From assembly GCA_965219635.1 (NCBI GenBank), contig OZ244783.1, positions 2,976,001 through 3,040,000 on the forward strand: a stretch of DNA of 64,000 bases, written 5' to 3'. The position numbers and the translations under genes are program-made. Below, piece by piece: positions 54,282 through 63,583 of this stretch (positions within the stretch are counted from its first letter, which is position 1; every line of letters starts with the position of its first letter). The notes under the pieces were generated by a model. The model did no database searches, was not told where the DNA came from, and saw only the letters and a list, made by a program, of their open reading frames with translations. Source of the DNA: JAPOXR01 sp965219635. Its GTDB lineage: Bacteria; Pseudomonadota; Alphaproteobacteria; Rhodobacterales; Rhodobacteraceae.

Positions 54282-54412
54282 TTCACTCCTGGTCCCATTG
54301 CCGCAGCCTTGCCAACCCCGGCGAAATCCACACCAAACTGTTCAATTTGTTGGAATGATCATTGGAGCAGCCTGCAAGATGTAGTAGTCTGCGCTTTGAC
54401 TTCAAGAAGAAG

Positions 54413-56830
54413 GTGACCGAATTGGTTGAGCAGGCAGATCCGCAATACGCGGCAGACTCCATACAAGTCCTCAAAGGACTGGAATCCGTCAAGAAGCGGC
54501 CGGGAATGTATATCGGCGATACCGACGACGGCTCCGGTTTGCACCACATGGTCTATGAGGTCGTCGACAACGGAATCGACGAGGCGCTTGCCGGGCATGC
54601 CGACGCCATCACCGTACGCATACATGCGGACGAGAGCGTATCTGTCTGTGACAACGGGCGTGGAATCCCGGTTGACCTGCATGAAGAAGGCGTTTCAGCC
54701 GCCGAAGTCATTATGACGCACCTGCATGCCGGCGGGAAATTCGATTCAAACAGCTACAAGGTTTCCGGCGGACTCCACGGGGTCGGTGTTTCCGTCGTCA
54801 ATGCACTGTCCGCCTGGCTCGAACTCAGGATCTGGAGGGATGGCAAGGAATACCATGCGCGGTTCGAGGACGGGATCACGGTAGAGCCCGTAAGGGCGAT
54901 CGGCGATTCCGGCGGCAGGACAGGAACCGAGGTGCATTTTCTGGCTTCCACCGAGACCTTCAGCGACAGGAACTTTGTCTGGAAGACCCTCGAACAGAGA
55001 ATGCGCGAACTCTCGTTTCTCAACTCCGGTGTCACCATCAACCTGGTCGATGAACGGCCGGTCGAGCCACTTACGGCCGAGTTTCATTCGGAAGGCGGCG
55101 TTCGAGAGTATGTTCGCCACCTCGACCGCTCACGCATTCCAGTGCTTGATGAACCGATTTTCGTATCCGGCGAACGGGAAGGCATTACCCTTGAGGTTGC
55201 CCTGTGGTGGAACGACGGCTACCACGAAACCGTCCTGCCTTTCACCAACAACATCCCGCAGAGGGATGGAGGTACCCACCTCGCCGGTTTCCGGGCAGCC
55301 CTCACCCGCACGATCAACAACTACGCGTCCGCAAACAACGTTGCGAAGAAGGGAAAGGTCAACCTTACTGGCGACGACGCCAGGGAAGGGCTTACCTGCG
55401 TGCTGTCGGTCAAGGTCCCGGAACCGAAATTCGGGTCCCAGACGAAAGACAAGCTCGTCTCATCCGAAGTCCGGCCGGTTGTCGAGTCGCTGCTGGCCGA
55501 AGGGCTTTCCACCTGGTTCGAGGAAAACCCGGCGGCGGCAAGGAACATAGTCGAAAAGATCGTGCGGGCTGCGCAGGCTCGGGAAGCGGCCAGAAAGGCC
55601 CGCGAACTGACGCGCCGCAAGTCGCCGATGGACATCGCTTCCCTTCCCGGCAAGCTGGCCGATTGCCAGGAAAAGGACCCGGCCCATTCAGAACTGTTTT
55701 TGGTCGAGGGAGACTCCGCTGGTGGCTCGGCCAAGCAGGGTCGCGCCCGGAGCAATCAGGCCGTTCTACCCCTGCGCGGCAAGATCCTGAATGTGGAACG
55801 GGCACGGTTGGACAAGATGCTGTCGTCCGAACAGATCGGCACGCTCATTACTGCGTTGGGAACCGGTATTGGCAGGGACGAGTTCAATCTTGAGGGACTG
55901 CGGTACCACAAGGTCATCATCATGACCGATGCTGATGTGGACGGCGCTCATATCAGAACACTCCTCCTCACCTTCTTTTTCCGGCAGATGCCCGAGCTCA
56001 TATCCGGCGGCTACCTGTACATCGCCCAGCCACCCTTGTACAAGGTCGAGAAGGGGCGGTCGGAGGTCTACCTGAAGGATCAGGAAGCGCTTGAGGACCA
56101 TCTCGTCCGGCAAGGGCTGGAAGATGCAACCCTTGTCCTGGGTAACGGGGAGGCCATCGCTGGTGCTGACCTGCAGCGGGTCATCGAAGTGGCGCGTTCA
56201 GTTTTCGGCATTCTGAAGGCGTTCCCGACCTACTACTCGCGTCCCATTCTGGAACACGCGGCCATAGCGGGAATCCTCGTCTCCGGTACCGTTGCCGCCA
56301 ATCCGCAAGCAGCGGCCGATGCGGTTGCCAATCGCCTCAATGCCATCTCTTCCGAGTACGAACGGGGATGGATCGGCCGCCCGTCCCAGGATGGCGGTTT
56401 GCGCTTCGTCAGGATGCTGCGCGGGGTCGAGGAGGTACAGACGCTGGATGGTGCCGCACTCGCATCAATGGAATGCAGGCGTCTTGCCCAATTCACCGAA
56501 CCACTTGCCGAGATTTACCAGCAATCCGCGCACTTCGAGAGAAAGAAGACCAGTATCAGGATCGACTCCCCGACGGCTCTGCTCAATGCTGTCCTTGACG
56601 AGGGATCGAAGGGACTGTCACTGCAGCGTTACAAGGGACTGGGCGAGATGAACCCGGACCAGTTGTGGGAGACAACACTTGACCCGGACGCCCGGACGCT
56701 GATGCGCGTCAAGATTGAGGATGTGTCCGAGGCCAACGACCTGTTCGCAAAGCTGATGGGCGATGAGGTGCAGCCGCGCCGCGACTTCATTGTCAGGAAC
56801 GCGCTGAGCGTCGAGAATCTCGACCTCTGA
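54413..56830 (+). CDS. gyrB: DNA gyrase subunit B
   Basis: An 805-residue ATPase subunit of gyrase. The GHKL ATPase shows VDNGIDEALAG, DNGRGIPVD and GGLHGVGVSVVNALS. The transducer has QRDGGTHLAGFR with the conserved Lys region, and the TOPRIM domain has LVEGDSAGGSAKQGR and IIMTDADVDGAHIRTLLLTFF. The C-terminus ends SLQRYKGLGEMNPDQLWETT. The start is uncertain: GTG 54413 gives MTELVEQADPQYAADSIQVLKG as in relatives, while TTG 54362 would add 17 residues. PE-type inserts are absent, and GyrB is favoured over ParE by QRYKGLGEMN and length. Confidence 0.95.
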   Translation: MTELVEQADPQYAADSIQVLKGLESVKKRPGMYIGDTDDGSGLHHMVYEVVDNGIDEALAGHADAITVRIHADESVSVCDNGRGIPVDLHEEGVSAAEVIMTHLHAGGKFDSNSYKVSGGLHGVGVSVVNALSAWLELRIWRDGKEYHARFEDGITVEPVRAIGDSGGRTGTEVHFLASTETFSDRNFVWKTLEQRMRELSFLNSGVTINLVDERPVEPLTAEFHSEGGVREYVRHLDRSRIPVLDEPIFVSGEREGITLEVALWWNDGYHETVLPFTNNIPQRDGGTHLAGFRAALTRTINNYASANNVAKKGKVNLTGDDAREGLTCVLSVKVPEPKFGSQTKDKLVSSEVRPVVESLLAEGLSTWFEENPAAARNIVEKIVRAAQAREAARKARELTRRKSPMDIASLPGKLADCQEKDPAHSELFLVEGDSAGGSAKQGRARSNQAVLPLRGKILNVERARLDKMLSSEQIGTLITALGTGIGRDEFNLEGLRYHKVIIMTDADVDGAHIRTLLLTFFFRQMPELISGGYLYIAQPPLYKVEKGRSEVYLKDQEALEDHLVRQGLEDATLVLGNGEAIAGADLQRVIEVARSVFGILKAFPTYYSRPILEHAAIAGILVSGTVAANPQAAADAVANRLNAISSEYERGWIGRPSQDGGLRFVRMLRGVEEVQTLDGAALASMECRRLAQFTEPLAEIYQQSAHFERKKTSIRIDSPTALLNAVLDEGSKGLSLQRYKGLGEMNPDQLWETTLDPDARTLMRVKIEDVSEANDLFAKLMGDEVQPRRDFIVRNALSVENLDL

Positions 56831-56867
56831 CGGCAGCAGCAAAGACTCTGGAAGCAGCCAAAATGAA

Positions 56868-56894
56868 GATGGCGGACCTGAAAGGTCCGCCATC
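56868..56894 (+). terminator. Hairpin terminator after gyrB
   Basis: GATGGCGGACCT / AGGTCCGCCATC, a perfect 12-bp stem with a GAA loop, 38 bp after the gyrB stop. There is no U-run, so it may act as a 3'-end stabiliser or Rho-assisted terminator. Confidence 0.7.
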
Positions 56895-57043
56895 AATTAT
56901 CGCCAACAGGGAGGAGGATTTGGCGATAAACCATTTCTCCCGGTTGCGCCGCGTGCCTGCCTGTGAATGGTCTCACAAAGGCCTTTGGCGCCCATGAACC
57001 GGCATCTATTGATTCATGACTGCGGGTTCAAGGGGTAAGGATG

Positions 57044-57071
57044 AAAAATTGTTGATGTACTAACAATTTTT
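57044..57071. promoter_or_regulatory. AT-rich inverted repeat upstream of the soe operon
   Basis: AAAAATTGTT / AACAATTTTT, 10-bp arms with an 8-nt loop, followed by TT. It may be a bidirectional terminator or a regulator site; the position, about 320 bp before soeA in GC-rich surroundings, makes it stand out. The rest of 56831-57391 shows no gene. Confidence 0.4.
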
Positions 57072-57391
57072 TGTGAATGGGTTTCATTCCGTTGCTTCCA
57101 GCCGTCCAGAACCGCCACATACAAGGGCCGGGCGCTACGTTCGCGGCCGGTCTGTCAGCGCCGGTTTGAAGAGTTGAACCCCTGTTTCCAGCCGTTTCCG
57201 GCCAGACCATGAACCGGACAGGAGCACCGCGCCGCATGATCCGGCTGGCACCGGATCAGTAGTCGTTTGCCACTTGCAAAATGCCAGGAAATGCCTGCAA
57301 TGCGGCGACAATTCTCTTGCAAGTACAGATGAATGACTATCAAATGCAACACCCGTTCCACCAAGTCCTGACCATTTAGATCGGCATCCAG

Positions 57392-60205
57392 ATGAATCAG
57401 CCCAAGGTGGAACTGTCGCCCCATGTCTCTGACGAAGTCAGGAAGACGACCTGCTACATGTGCGCCTGCCGTTGCGGCATTGATGTGCACTTGCGCGATG
57501 GGCGGGTTCGTTACATCCAGGGCAATCGCGACCACCCGGTCAACAAAGGCGTGCTGTGCGCCAAGGGCTCGGCCGGCATGCTGCACCTTGAATCCCCGGC
57601 CCGGCTGACTGCGCCGCTGTTGCGCACTGGCCCAAGAGGAAGCGGAGAATTCAGGGAGATTGGCTGGCCCGAAGCCATGCAGTTGGCAACTGAGTGGCTG
57701 GCCGAAACCCGGAGCCGCGACCCGTCCAGACTCGCCTTCTATACAGGCAGGGACCAGAGCCAGGCCTTGACCGGATGGTGGTCGCAGCAGTTCGGTACAC
57801 CAAACCACTCGGCACATGGAGGATTCTGCTCGGTCAACATGGCTGCGGGAGGAATCTACTCCATCGGCGGCTCCTTTTGGGAGTTTGCACAGCCTGACTG
57901 GGAACGGGCGCGCATGTTGCTCCTGTTCGGCGTTGCGGAGGATCATGACTCGAACCCGATCAAACTCGGCCTGGCCAGGATGCGCAGGAACGGAGCACGC
58001 ATCGTTTCCGTCAATCCGGTTCGAACCGGGTATTCGGCCATTGCAGATACGTGGCTCGGCATCCGCCCCGGCACCGATGGACTGCTGATACTCTCGCTGG
58101 TTGGCGAATTGTTGCGGCACCGGTGGATTGATGTTGCTGCGCTGCAAGAAAGAACCAACGCTGCATGGCTGGTCAATTGTGATCCGGGACCCGAAAATGG
58201 CCTCTTCCTGCGGCACCCGGACGGCAGGCCGCTCGTCAGCGACAGCGCAACGGGCGACGCCGTTCCCTACGACGCGCCCGGAACTCGTCCGTCCCTGTCT
58301 GCAAGCGGCTCCCGTCCCGGCGGAGTCGCGGCGAAGACCGTATTCGAACTTCTGGCTGCAAAGTATCTCGACCGGCAATACTTGCCAGAGGAAGTGGCAC
58401 AACACACCGGCATTCCGGCGGGAACGATCCGTGGACTTGCCGCCGAACTGGGCAGGGTGGCGTTTGAAGAAGCCTTCACGATTGACTCGCCCTGGACCGA
58501 TGTTCGAGGTGTCCATCACGAGACAGCGCTTGGGCGGCCGGTTGCAATTCATGCGATGCGCGGGATTTCAGCGCATGCCAACGGGTTTCAGACCTGCCGG
58601 GCGCTGCACCTGCTCCAGATGTTGCTCGGCACTGTCGACTGTCCAGGAGGAACACGGTTCAAGCCGCCCTACCCGAAACCCGTGGAAGCCCACCCGCGGC
58701 CCGGCAAACCGGGAGCAGCCGGAGACACATTGACCGGCCCGCCTGTGGGATATCCGCTGGAGCCGTCGGACCTGCTGGTCGATGAGCAAGGCGAGGCGCT
58801 CAGGCTCGACAAGGCGTTTTCGTGGGAGGCGCCGCTTGCCGTTCATGGCAAGATGCATGCGGCAATTCCGAATGCGGCGCGCGGCGATCCGTATCCGGTC
58901 GATGTGATGTTCCTCTACATGGCCAATATGGCCTGGAACTCGTCAATGAACACTCCTGGAGCCATGGAGGCGCTGTCGGCCCGCGACGACAACGGAGAAT
59001 ACCGCATCCCCAGGCTGATCGTCGCCGACGCATTCTGGTCGGAAACAGTGTCGTTTGCCGATCTGGTGCTTCCCGACACAACCTACCTGGAACGCCACGA
59101 TTGCATTTCGCTGCTCGACCGGCCGATAGGCGAGCCAGATATGATCGCTGACGCCATCCGGCACCCGGTGGTGAAGAACAACCGGAATGTCCGTCCGTTT
59201 CAGGATGTACTCATCGAACTCGGCGCCCGGCTCGAACTTCCGGGGTTCATCGACGAGTCCGGCAAGCCGAAATGGCGGAATTACGCCCATTACATGGCGA
59301 CACGGGAGGTCAGGCCCGGGGTCGGGCCTCTGGCCGGTTGGCGCGGCAAGGACGGCGGCGCAGAAGGAAGAGGCGAGCCGAACGAGGCGCAGCTGGACCG
59401 ATACATTGAAGCTGGAGGTTTCTGGACGGCAGAGATCCCCGAGGAGGCTCTCTACTTCAAGCATGTCAATTCCGCCTATCAGGAATGGGCTGTGAAGATG
59501 GGACTGACCGACAAGCCATTTCCGTTTCTGCTTCAACTCTACAGCGAACCACTAAGGCGCTTCCAGTTGGCTGCGGAAGGGCATGGACATGTCCAACCGC
59601 CGGAACGGCTGCGCCAGCGGGTCATTGACAACTTCGACCCGCTTCCCCGCTGGATGCCGGTTGGCGAACCCGGCGCGGACGAATATCCTCTCAGCGCCAT
59701 CACGCAACGTCCCATGGCCATGTATCATTCGTGGGGATCACAAAATCCGTGGTTGCGTCAGATTCACTCCGAGAACTATCTCTATGTTCCCGCCGAGGTC
59801 TGCGACCAGCAGGGGATTGAAGATGGCAGCTTCGTCTGGGTCGAGTCCAGGATCGGGCGGGTCCGCGTGCGGGTCAAGAGAATGGAAGCGTTGAACTCCG
59901 CGACAGTCTGGACCTGGAATGCTATCGGCAAGCGGCGTGGCGCATGGGGATTGAGTGTCGACTCTCCGGAAGCCACACGCGGCTTTCTCCTAAACCACCT
60001 GATCCCCGATCGAAACTCCGATGACTCGATGTCGAACTCCGACCCCGTAACCGGACAGGCGGCCTGGTTTGATCTGCGCGTCCGCCTGACGAAGGCGGAT
60101 GCAGACACCGGCGTCGCAGGGCCACAGCATTCCGTTCAGAAGGCGCCGCCATCTCTCGGAACCAGGCGAAAAGAACTCGCATACGGAAGCCAGTGGAGCG
60201 ACTGA
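57392..60205 (+). CDS. soeA: Cytoplasmic sulfite dehydrogenase, molybdopterin subunit SoeA
   Basis: A 937-residue CISM-family molybdoenzyme. The N-terminal 4Fe-4S Cys pattern is CYMCACRCGIDVHL...GVLCAKGSA. bis-MGD domains follow (SIGGSFWEFAQPDWERARMLLLFG, NGARIVSVNPVRTGYSAIADTWLGIRPGTDG, FADLVLPDTTYLERHDC). The C-terminal molydop-binding domain has QRPMAMYHSWGSQNPWLRQIHSENYLYV. There is no twin-arginine leader, as in cytoplasm-facing SoeA. With SoeB and SoeC downstream it oxidises sulfite and feeds electrons to the quinone pool. Thiosulfate/polysulfide reductase relatives are the alternative, but they carry Tat signals. Confidence 0.87.
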   Translation: MNQPKVELSPHVSDEVRKTTCYMCACRCGIDVHLRDGRVRYIQGNRDHPVNKGVLCAKGSAGMLHLESPARLTAPLLRTGPRGSGEFREIGWPEAMQLATEWLAETRSRDPSRLAFYTGRDQSQALTGWWSQQFGTPNHSAHGGFCSVNMAAGGIYSIGGSFWEFAQPDWERARMLLLFGVAEDHDSNPIKLGLARMRRNGARIVSVNPVRTGYSAIADTWLGIRPGTDGLLILSLVGELLRHRWIDVAALQERTNAAWLVNCDPGPENGLFLRHPDGRPLVSDSATGDAVPYDAPGTRPSLSASGSRPGGVAAKTVFELLAAKYLDRQYLPEEVAQHTGIPAGTIRGLAAELGRVAFEEAFTIDSPWTDVRGVHHETALGRPVAIHAMRGISAHANGFQTCRALHLLQMLLGTVDCPGGTRFKPPYPKPVEAHPRPGKPGAAGDTLTGPPVGYPLEPSDLLVDEQGEALRLDKAFSWEAPLAVHGKMHAAIPNAARGDPYPVDVMFLYMANMAWNSSMNTPGAMEALSARDDNGEYRIPRLIVADAFWSETVSFADLVLPDTTYLERHDCISLLDRPIGEPDMIADAIRHPVVKNNRNVRPFQDVLIELGARLELPGFIDESGKPKWRNYAHYMATREVRPGVGPLAGWRGKDGGAEGRGEPNEAQLDRYIEAGGFWTAEIPEEALYFKHVNSAYQEWAVKMGLTDKPFPFLLQLYSEPLRRFQLAAEGHGHVQPPERLRQRVIDNFDPLPRWMPVGEPGADEYPLSAITQRPMAMYHSWGSQNPWLRQIHSENYLYVPAEVCDQQGIEDGSFVWVESRIGRVRVRVKRMEALNSATVWTWNAIGKRRGAWGLSVDSPEATRGFLLNHLIPDRNSDDSMSNSDPVTGQAAWFDLRVRLTKADADTGVAGPQHSVQKAPPSLGTRRKELAYGSQWSD

Positions 60206-60357
60206 GTGGCTGGCAAATGCATCAACATGTTCACTTGCGCATCAACTGACTGCGGCCGCCATCAACGTGTGGAAGCACGTGCCGAATGCAGCAAGCCCGT
60301 TCCGGCGGCGCTCCCTCGCCTGGCCGTGCAAGAGATAACAGGCTGGAGAGGATCCGC

Positions 60358-61182
60358 ATGAGCAGTGCCCTGCAACGAATTTGCGCCGACAAGCGCGAGC
60401 ATGTTGCATCGCGCAAGCTGCAAGGCGGAACTTCCGCAATCGGAGAGAGAGCCCGCCATGCCTCGCCAGTGCGTGGATTTCATGCAGCGCTGAAGTCCCG
60501 GGCCGACCGCAACGAGTTGGGCATCGTTGCCGAATTCAAGAAGGGATCGCCCAGCAAAGGCCGGATTTGCGTTGACGCAGATCCCGGGCTTGTTGCAAGC
60601 GCATACGAGCGCGGTGGTGCTGCCTGTATCTCTGTCCTGACCGACGAGCCTCATTTCCTTGGATGCGATGACGACCTCGTTGCAGCGCGGGAGGCCGTTT
60701 CACTGCCCGTTCTGCGCAAGGATTTCATGGTCGATCCCTGGCAGGTGGCCGAGTCCAGAATGCTGGGCGCCGACTGTGTCCTTGTCATAATGGCGGCTCT
60801 CGAAGATGCACTGGCGGCCGAGATCGAAGCTGCGGCATTGGAATGGGGCATGGATGTTCTGTTGGAGGTTCACAATCAAGAGGAGTTCGAGCGGGCCATG
60901 CGGCTCAGGTCGCCGCTCCTCGGCATCAACAACCGGAACCTCAAAACGCTCAAGACCGATGTGAAGACCACGATCGAATTGGCGCCGATAGCGGCGGCCT
61001 CGGGCAGATTGGTGATTGCCGAAAGCGGGCTGGAATCCCCCCGGGATCTGGCCAAGGCCTGGGAAGCAGGGGCAAGGGGCTTCCTGATCGGAGAATCCCT
61101 GATGCGCAAACCTGATGCCGAAGCCGCAGTCCGCTCGCTGCTCACCAACTCATGCGCAGCCGTAAAGGAGGCAGACCTTTGA
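60358..61182 (+). CDS. trpC: Indole-3-glycerol-phosphate synthase, located inside the soe operon
   Basis: A 274-residue TIM barrel that closes CdRP to indole-3-glycerol phosphate in tryptophan synthesis. IVAEFKKGSPSKG (with the catalytic Lys), YERGGAACISVLTDEPHFLG, PVLRKDFMVDPWQVAESRMLGADCVLVIM, LLGINNRNLKTLKTD, VIAESGLESPRD and GFLIGESLMRKPD give all conserved blocks. GGAGAGG precedes ATG 60358. It lies between soeA and soeB on the same strand, and its TGA overlaps the soeB start (TTGA). No other trp gene is nearby. Confidence 0.94.
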   Translation: MSSALQRICADKREHVASRKLQGGTSAIGERARHASPVRGFHAALKSRADRNELGIVAEFKKGSPSKGRICVDADPGLVASAYERGGAACISVLTDEPHFLGCDDDLVAAREAVSLPVLRKDFMVDPWQVAESRMLGADCVLVIMAALEDALAAEIEAAALEWGMDVLLEVHNQEEFERAMRLRSPLLGINNRNLKTLKTDVKTTIELAPIAAASGRLVIAESGLESPRDLAKAWEAGARGFLIGESLMRKPDAEAAVRSLLTNSCAAVKEADL

Positions 61183-61925
61183 CCTCGTTACCTGAATCAA
61201 CCCAAAGCAGGCTCGGACTCGTCATTGACCTGGATGTCTGCGTCGGTTGCCATGCCTGCGTCGTCAATTGCAAGTCATGGAACACTGGCGGTTACGGCGC
61301 ACCCTTGGCGGACAGCGACCCATGGGGACCAAATCCTTCCGGAGCGTGGCTCAACAGGGTGCACACTTTCGAAGCCGGAGAAGGCGCCGGGGCTGCAATC
61401 GTGCATTTTCCGAAAAGTTGCCTGCATTGCGAAGACGCACCATGCGTCACGGTCTGCCCGACCGGCGCATCCTTCAAACGGTCCGAGGACGGTATCGTCC
61501 TTGTGGATGAGTCAAAATGTATGGGATGCGGCCTGTGCGCATGGGCCTGTCCCTACGGCGCCCGCGAAATGGACCCGTCCGCCGGTGTGATGAAGAAATG
61601 CACACTGTGCGTCGACCGGATCTACAATGACAATCTGCCCGAGGAGGACCGTGAACCCGCTTGCGTCCGCACATGTCCGGCCAACGCCCGCTTCTTCGGT
61701 GATCTTGCAGATCCGGATTCCGAGGTGTCGAAGCTCGTCAGCGAACGGGAAGGCATCGATCTGATGCCAGAGCAAGGCACGCGTCCCACAAACAAGTACC
61801 TGCTGCCGATCGAACGCAGCGGTGCAGTCGCATTGGAAGGCACCGGAGCCACGGAAACCGGTGGAGAGGAAATACAGTTGACTGGCATCCTGGCCTGGGC
61901 AGACCGCATGCTTGAGCGGATCTGA
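61179..61925 (+). CDS. soeB: Sulfite dehydrogenase iron-sulfur subunit SoeB
   Basis: A 248-residue ferredoxin-like electron-transfer subunit with four Cys clusters: CVGCHACVVNC, CLHCEDAPCVTVC, CMGCGLCAWAC and CTLCVDRI...CVRTC. These ligate four FeS clusters that connect SoeA to SoeC. AAAGGAGG (61164-61171) is 7 nt before TTG 61179, which fixes the start. ATG 61152 is in frame but lies upstream of the ribosome site. Starts within the trpC stop and ends within the soeC start, so the genes are tightly coupled. Confidence 0.93.
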   Translation: MTSLPESTQSRLGLVIDLDVCVGCHACVVNCKSWNTGGYGAPLADSDPWGPNPSGAWLNRVHTFEAGEGAGAAIVHFPKSCLHCEDAPCVTVCPTGASFKRSEDGIVLVDESKCMGCGLCAWACPYGAREMDPSAGVMKKCTLCVDRIYNDNLPEEDREPACVRTCPANARFFGDLADPDSEVSKLVSEREGIDLMPEQGTRPTNKYLLPIERSGAVALEGTGATETGGEEIQLTGILAWADRMLERI

Positions 61926-62833
61926 TGCATCCGGCGACCTCCATCATTCTGTTCACAACCTTGTCCGGAGCTGGACTCGGTCTCGGATTCTGGTTCGGTA
62001 TTGTCTCGGGGAGCAGTAGTCCGGCAGGCATAGTGATCACAGCAGGCCTGGCGCTGGTGCTGACGGGCATCGGTCTGTTGTGCTCTGTCTTTCATCTCCG
62101 CCGGCCCTCGCGAGCCTGGCGGGCCTTTTCGCAATGGCGTTCCTCCTGGCTGTCGCGGGAGGGAATACTGGCGCCCGTTGCATGCCTGCTTTTGCTCCTC
62201 CACGCAGCCGCTCTATGGACAGCCTCACCATCTGCGGTCTGGACTGGCCCGGCAGCAGCGATGATCTGCATTGTCGTAGTCATCACGACATCAATGATCT
62301 ATGCGCAGATCAAAGCGGTTCCTGCCTGGAATACGCCTCTCACTCCGATCATGTTCCTGTGCTTCGCTGCCGCAGGCGGGGCCTTACTGGCCTGCGCGAT
62401 TCCAGGAATGCAGGCACACAATCAGCTCTGGTTCGTCAGCGCTGCGATTGCATTCAATATCGCTGCATGGGGAATCAAACTGGTTTGGTGGCAACGGCTT
62501 GACAGCACGGGCACCGGACCATCTTCACCGGAAACGGCTACCGGACTCGGCGGCCTTGGCCGGGTTCGCCTGCTTGAATCGCCTCACACCGGCTCAAACT
62601 ACCTGCTGGACGAAATGGGTTATGTTGTCGCCCGGCGGCATGCGCAAAAGCTGCGCCGGATTTCGCTGATCCTTGGTGGCGTCGCTGTACCGATAGCATT
62701 GGCCATCGGACTTGCATTCGAGCTGGTTCCATACTTCGCCGCTATCGCAGTATTGCTGCACCTCGTTGCCGCCGGGCTCTCGCGCTGGTTGTTTTTTGCC
62801 GAAGCCAGGCATGTGGTGGCACACTACTATTAG
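61925..62833 (+). CDS. soeC: Sulfite dehydrogenase membrane anchor SoeC (DmsC/NrfD type)
   Basis: A 302-residue membrane protein with eight or nine hydrophobic segments, and the DmsC-like SVFHLRRPSRAWRAFSQWRSSWLSREG loop near residues 55-80. It anchors SoeAB at the cytoplasmic face and reduces quinone. ATG 61925 shares an A with the soeB stop (TGATG). It is the last gene of the operon. Confidence 0.9.
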   Translation: MHPATSIILFTTLSGAGLGLGFWFGIVSGSSSPAGIVITAGLALVLTGIGLLCSVFHLRRPSRAWRAFSQWRSSWLSREGILAPVACLLLLLHAAALWTASPSAVWTGPAAAMICIVVVITTSMIYAQIKAVPAWNTPLTPIMFLCFAAAGGALLACAIPGMQAHNQLWFVSAAIAFNIAAWGIKLVWWQRLDSTGTGPSSPETATGLGGLGRVRLLESPHTGSNYLLDEMGYVVARRHAQKLRRISLILGGVAVPIALAIGLAFELVPYFAAIAVLLHLVAAGLSRWLFFAEARHVVAHYY

Positions 62834-63583
62834 TCCGTGATGGCACATTAGTTCGAACGTACGCAACCTATAAGTATCCGAACTTTGTTGAACTACACAA
62901 CACACCCGTCTCTCCCTTTCTACAGCGGCAGCCCATTGGCCGGTCCATTACTCCATTGACTCACTTTCGACCCAACTCCTCTAGACAATTGCTGCCTTCT
63001 ATCATCTCGCCACAAACGTAAACGTGAGCAATCTTCGGTTAGGGTGTAGAATTTTGTCAACCATCTAGAAGTACTACTCGTTACAAGAGCTGCTGGTGAT
63101 GCGAGCTATTCTTGTGCCACTCACTCATAAAGAACGCAAACACGTCATGAACTCATACTCCATAAGACCCGCCTACCCTTGATGTCGTGCACTAGCACAA
63201 TGGATTGCATCACCCCTAGCTCATGGGCAATTTCCCAGGATTGTCGCGCCCTTCGCGAACTGCCTAATCACTCTGTTAAACTCCCCGAATGTTGCTCCCA
63301 CGTGAAAGCGCTAAACACTGACTCATCCTCTTGACAACTTGCCGGTGGACACGCAGATTCCCCAGAAGTGCCCAGAAACTGGGCTGCTCCAACTTGGTTC
63401 CACAGATAGGTATATGGGAGACCATCGGTAAACGCTTGCCTGATTTCTGAAGTGTTTTGGGCGTTAGCGGCTCAATTTTGATGGACTTTCATCGTGAGGT
63501 TCTGTTCCTGTCAGCACGGTGATTCATGATCTCAACTGCTGAGCACACCCGATTGATCGATCGGTTTGCCAGGGAGAATGGAA
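62834..63583. other. Lower-GC intergenic region after the soe operon
   Basis: 750 bp in which all frames are frequently stopped, with visibly lower GC than the flanking operon. No RNA gene, repeat or recognised promoter. It probably marks the edge of an acquired segment that begins with the next gene. AGGGAG at 63571-63576 serves the start at 63584. Confidence 0.4.

Noticed and set aside
57155..58552. Antisense open frame of 465 codons over the soeA start
   Set aside because: soeA has complete molybdoenzyme motifs in the other strand; the antisense product has no recognisable features.
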